Part shown: one piece after another, positions 61,348 through 64,000 of the stretch | Layout: the number at the start of each line of letters is the position of its first letter | Numbering within the stretch: the stretch's first letter is position 1 | Source of the DNA: Bacillota bacterium | GTDB lineage: Bacteria; Bacillota; Bacilli; Paenibacillales; NBRC-103111 | Length of the DNA: 64,000 nt | NCBI GenBank assembly: GCA_023393235.1 | Contig: JAEWMH010000055.1 | Coordinates: 1-64,000 of the forward strand | Direction: 5' to 3' | Translations under genes and position numbers: made by a program | Notes under the pieces: model-generated | Seen by the model: the letters and a program-made list of their open reading frames with translations, nothing else | The model's database searches: none | Told to the model about the DNA's origin: nothing

Positions 61348-61535
61348 GCTAACGGAACTCACAGACCCTTAGAGCCGCGAAAGCGGCTTTTTCCATGGAT
61401 AACGGAACTGAGCGACCCTTAGCGGGGAATGTGGAGTCACATCGGCCGGATTTAGAAGTCTAAGGTCGTCTCAGTTCCGTTAGCTCGCCAAAAACCGCAT
61501 TTTAGCCGTGTAAGAGGCTCTCAGTTCCGTTAGCT
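61348..61535. repeat. Tetrad repeat array T7
   Basis: Forward units AACGGAACT start at 61351 and 61401. Inverted units TCAGTTCCGT start at 61471 and 61521. Both pairs are exactly 50 bp apart. Between array and 61631 nothing else is seen. Confidence 0.9.
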
Positions 61536-61630
61536 GCCCTTCCTCACTTAGCTGTCCAGCCGCAGCAAGCATTACCACCACAGCCATAGCCACCATTATC
61601 TTTCCCAGCTAAAAAAGCTCATTCTTCTGC

Positions 61631-62283
61631 TTATTTATACTCCACCGGATAACTGTGGAGGCCATATTTCATTCCCGGATATCCGATGACGGATTGTGTT
61701 GTGCCGCTGCCCTCAACCTGGTACTCCAGCTTTTCCGGGGTGACAAGCCGGATGTTATATGAACCCGGTTCAATACCTCTATAGCCAAATTGGTCCCAGG
61801 GTACATAACAAGGTTATCATTCGACCGGTTCATTACCGAAAACGTTAGATTGGTGGTATTTTCAATGGACAATTGCTTGGAATCCGGCCGGTACCCATCA
61901 GGAAGCGACAACCCTACTGTCAGCGGGTAAAAAGCGTTGTCTGCCGGCGATAGATTATCCTCGGGACCATACCGGGTCAGCTTATACTCATTGGATGCCA
62001 CCGAAATGAGATGTAAGTTGCCCGTCGTTTCCGACCCCGCCACAAAATCCACGCTAGCGCCCATGGCTTCCGCAAAGGCACGCAAGGGGATATAAGTTTT
62101 GTTATTATAATTGAGCACCGGATTCTCGTTGGTGTCCAATACAACCTGATTCCCTTTCATCTCAAATGTAATCTTGCTGGGAAACAAAATCGCCTGAATG
62201 GTATCGGAGGCAAAAGCCACTGTCGTCATGGATAAGGCTGCACCGCAAATGAGTCCAACTACGAACTTTTTCAAAGCCGTCAT
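61631..62283 (-). pseudogene. Frameshifted secreted copper-amine-oxidase-like domain protein
   Basis: The signal peptide (~1-26, GLICGAALSMTTVAFA) is followed by a copper amine oxidase N-terminal-like domain (VLDTNENPVLNYNNKTYIPL, RAFAEAMGASVDF). Near 61806-61812 the frame breaks. The upstream frame runs on to a stop at 61669 with unlike sequence. The next frame gives a sensible tail (VPWDQFGYRGIEPGSYNIRL, VTPEKLEYQVEGSG) ending SYPVEYK at 61631. One missing T in the coding GTTTAT restores a ~217-residue protein. This is either a real mutation or a sequencing error. Such domains act in cell-wall or surface proteins. Confidence 0.75.
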
Positions 62284-62385
62284 TCCCTTAGAATTTAGGA
62301 ATCGATATCTTGACGCAGCAGAATTCAGATTGTTGCAAATCCATCATACTTTCCTTACCTTGAAAAACTGCTGTAGAAACCGAAC

Positions 62386-62419
62386 AAACCCCCGCTGCTT
62401 TTTAGGCAGCTGGGGTTTG
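62386..62419 (-). terminator. Hairpin after the zinc-ribbon gene
   Basis: AAACCCC(A)GCTGC pairs with GCAGCGGGGGTTT on the minus strand around a CTAAAAA loop, with a weak T-rich tail. It lies ~25 bp after the stop of the small gene. Confidence 0.6.
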
Positions 62420-62442
62420 GGGATAAGCAAGCCCCTGTGGGC

Positions 62443-62634
62443 TCAAAATTTATAGGGCTTTGCAATTTTTATGGAGACTACCTCTCCGCAGTTTTTACAG
62501 AATGTGTATATAATTGGTGATCCTGTGGAGAGAATTTTCCCGGCAGGCATTACATTGGCGTACCCGTTGCTTACTTCACCTTGTGCAAATGTATTACTTC
62601 CACAAACCTTACAAATTAAGTTTTCTTGATTCAT
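62443..62634 (-). CDS. Small zinc-ribbon protein
   Basis: The 63-residue protein has two CxxC pairs (ICKVCGS near residue 10 and FCKNCGE near residue 46), typical of a rubredoxin-like zinc ribbon. Similar small Bacilli proteins are sometimes labelled TFIIIB-like, without known function. The ATG at 62634 has AGGTGG 6 bp upstream. Confidence 0.65.
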   Translation of the reverse strand: MNQENLICKVCGSNTFAQGEVSNGYANVMPAGKILSTGSPIIYTFCKNCGEVVSIKIAKPYKF

Positions 62635-62719
62635 TGTAGCCACCTCTATGGAGTGTTTTTATTTAATACGATTTACCCTAGAGGAGAGTTTCGCAGCAGT
62701 CTCTGCCTTATGTAATTTT

Positions 62720-64000
62720 TTACAGTTCCCCGATTTGAATCGTTCTGCCCTCCAGACGGGATTGCTCCCCGGCAAAGCCGATCTGATGCCCATAGATGGA
62801 CTTCTCCAGAGACGTACAGGAAATGGACGGCTCTTGTCCACGCAGTACCCGCACAAAATCGGCAACCAGCAATAAGTCTCCCCCGCCGTGGCTGTCATTG
62901 GTCACCTGGACCTGGAAACGCTCCTCGGTATACTCATGTCCCTGGCGCGGGTCGGGATGCCGGACAACGAAGCTGCCATCCTCCAGGATGCCGGTGATTT
63001 CCCCTTTGGTGCCGATGATGTGGATGGTGCGGCAGGGCCGGGAGGTTGCTCCCACCATATTGTGGCTTGCCGTGCATCCGTTCCCGAATTCGATAATTAC
63101 CGACTGGTGATCCACCACATCGTTATCGCAATGCCAAACACACCGGCCATACGGATTGTCCGTGCGCAAAGCCTCCAGCTTCTCCTCCACGGTTAACTCC
63201 CGCCCAAGATACGAGTTATCCCACACGTAGAACCCCCAGCGTCCCTGGTCGATGTAATGCTTTCGCGCGGAATACACGCAGCTTTCTTCAATCGGGCAAT
63301 CCGCTAAGCAGCGTTTCCCGGCACCGGGCGGCGCATGCTCCGGCTTAAACTGCATCAGGCTGCCGAAGCTGCTCACCTTCTTCGGTTTATCCCCCACCAT
63401 CCAGGAGATCATGTCCAGATCATGACAGCACTTGGCCATCAGCATGGAGGATTTGCAGCTTTCCGCGGAGTTCCATTTGCCCCGGATATAGGATACCGCC
63501 ATATGATGGTAGCTGACATGCTCAGACGTTTGGATGTTAACTATATCGCCGATTTCACCGGAGGCAATCCGTTGACGGATAGCACTGTAGAAGGGTGCAT
63601 ACCGCAGAACATGACAGACCATTACCATCCGTCTGGATTCATTAACCGCCTGATACAATTGCAGCATCTCCTGCTCCGATGTGGCGATGGGCTTTTCCAG
63701 AAGCACATTATAACCGGCCTTCAACAGCGGAAGGGTGGTTTGCACATGGAGGTCATCCATGGTCCCGTTAATAACTGCCTCGGCAAAAACCGGTCCGTTC
63801 ACAAGCTGCTCCACCGTTTCAAAGCAATGTCTATCCTCCAGTCCAAACCGCTTGCCAGCCAGCCTCCTGCGGTCCAGATCGGGCTCCACCATACCAACAA
63901 TCTGCAGCTCCTCCGGATGCTCTGCCGCATATGAAGCATACAGCAGACTGCGGTGCCCCGCACCTACGATGATGGCGCTTACAGGTTTATTGTCCTTCCG
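62720..64000 (-). CDS. Gfo/Idh/MocA family oxidoreductase (5' end outside window)
   Basis: The frame is open from the window edge to the stop at 62720 (426 codons). The first visible residues, KPVSAIIVGAGHRSLLYASY, contain the Rossmann GxGxR fingerprint, so an ATG at 63892 is internal and the true start lies at or just past the edge. EKPIATSEQEMLQLY is the family motif. A Cys cluster (KRCLADCPIEESCVY) resembles that in the oxidoreductase at 28.2-29.6 kb. Substrate unknown. Confidence 0.85.
   Translation of the reverse strand, partial: RKDNKPVSAIIVGAGHRSLLYASYAAEHPEELQIVGMVEPDLDRRRLAGKRFGLEDRHCFETVEQLVNGPVFAEAVINGTMDDLHVQTTLPLLKAGYNVLLEKPIATSEQEMLQLYQAVNESRRMVMVCHVLRYAPFYSAIRQRIASGEIGDIVNIQTSEHVSYHHMAVSYIRGKWNSAESCKSSMLMAKCCHDLDMISWMVGDKPKKVSSFGSLMQFKPEHAPPGAGKRCLADCPIEESCVYSARKHYIDQGRWGFYVWDNSYLGRELTVEEKLEALRTDNPYGRCVWHCDNDVVDHQSVIIEFGNGCTASHNMVGATSRPCRTIHIIGTKGEITGILEDGSFVVRHPDPRQGHEYTEERFQVQVTNDSHGGGDLLLVADFVRVLRGQEPSISCTSLEKSIYGHQIGFAGEQSRLEGRTIQIGEL

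Noticed and set aside
1..64000. tRNA, rRNA, complete IS elements or prophage genes
   Set aside because: None recognised on either strand.

Overview
The window looks like a chromosome segment of a spore-forming Paenibacillus or close relative. The evidence is high-GC Firmicute coding, strong AGGAGG-type ribosome sites, mreBCD-minCD and spoIVFA/spoIVFB sporulation genes, lplABC/YesMN-type sugar uptake modules, a TPP riboswitch, and an RRNPP receptor with its own small secreted propeptide. Nearly all genes lie on the minus strand. The plus-strand exceptions are the ECF sigma/anti-sigma pair, the ankyrin gene, the DUF2625-SUKH pair and one transporter remnant.

Layout. 0.3-3.1 kb: adhE (fermentative ethanol formation) with tandem Rex-type operators and a cre-like site. 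3.8-6.9 kb: a three-gene ba3-type terminal oxidase module and a membrane protein with a degenerate Mrr-like domain. 7.3-12.3 kb: a complete TPP-riboswitch-controlled operon for salvage of thiamine pyrimidine (deformylase YlmB-like, TenA, ThiZXY uptake). 12.3-15.6 kb: RNase G/E, SpoIVFB and SpoIVFA. 16.4-33.2 kb: a co-directional pectin/rhamnogalacturonan block (LplABC-type uptake, two GH105-type hydrolases, oligogalacturonate lyase, GH95-like enzyme, an unassigned six-hairpin enzyme, an oxidoreductase and a membrane AraC regulator). It sits between rodA/minCD and spoIVFA, which are normally adjacent or nearly so. 33.7-40.8 kb: rodA, minD, minC, mreD, mreC, mreB, radC and a YgbA-like gene. 41-46.8 kb: ECF sigma/anti-sigma, an MFS exporter and its TetR repressor with two matching operators, a truncated drug-transporter remnant, one orphan type I-C CRISPR repeat, an ankyrin protein and a lipoprotein. 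47.5-56.3 kb: a second sugar ABC system with two binding proteins and a YesMN-type two-component system. 56.9-58.4 kb: RRNPP receptor plus overlapping propeptide. 58.7-61.2 kb: SUFU, DUF2625 and SUKH proteins (immunity-like). 61.6-64 kb: a frameshifted copper-amine-oxidase-domain protein, a zinc-ribbon protein and an edge-truncated Gfo/Idh/MocA oxidoreductase.

Two things stand out. First, at least seven intergenic regions carry the same undescribed-looking architecture: two forward and two inverted copies of a ~24-bp unit, each pair spaced exactly 50 bp, spanning ~180-190 bp and forming one large imperfect palindrome. Unit sequence varies between arrays but is matched within each array. Second, the 56.9-58.4 kb locus is a probable peptide quorum-sensing pair whose 44-residue propeptide gene overlaps the 3' end of its receptor gene and ends in SHGEGG.

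All calls come from reading the sequence. Family assignments rest on recognised motifs, not database searches.
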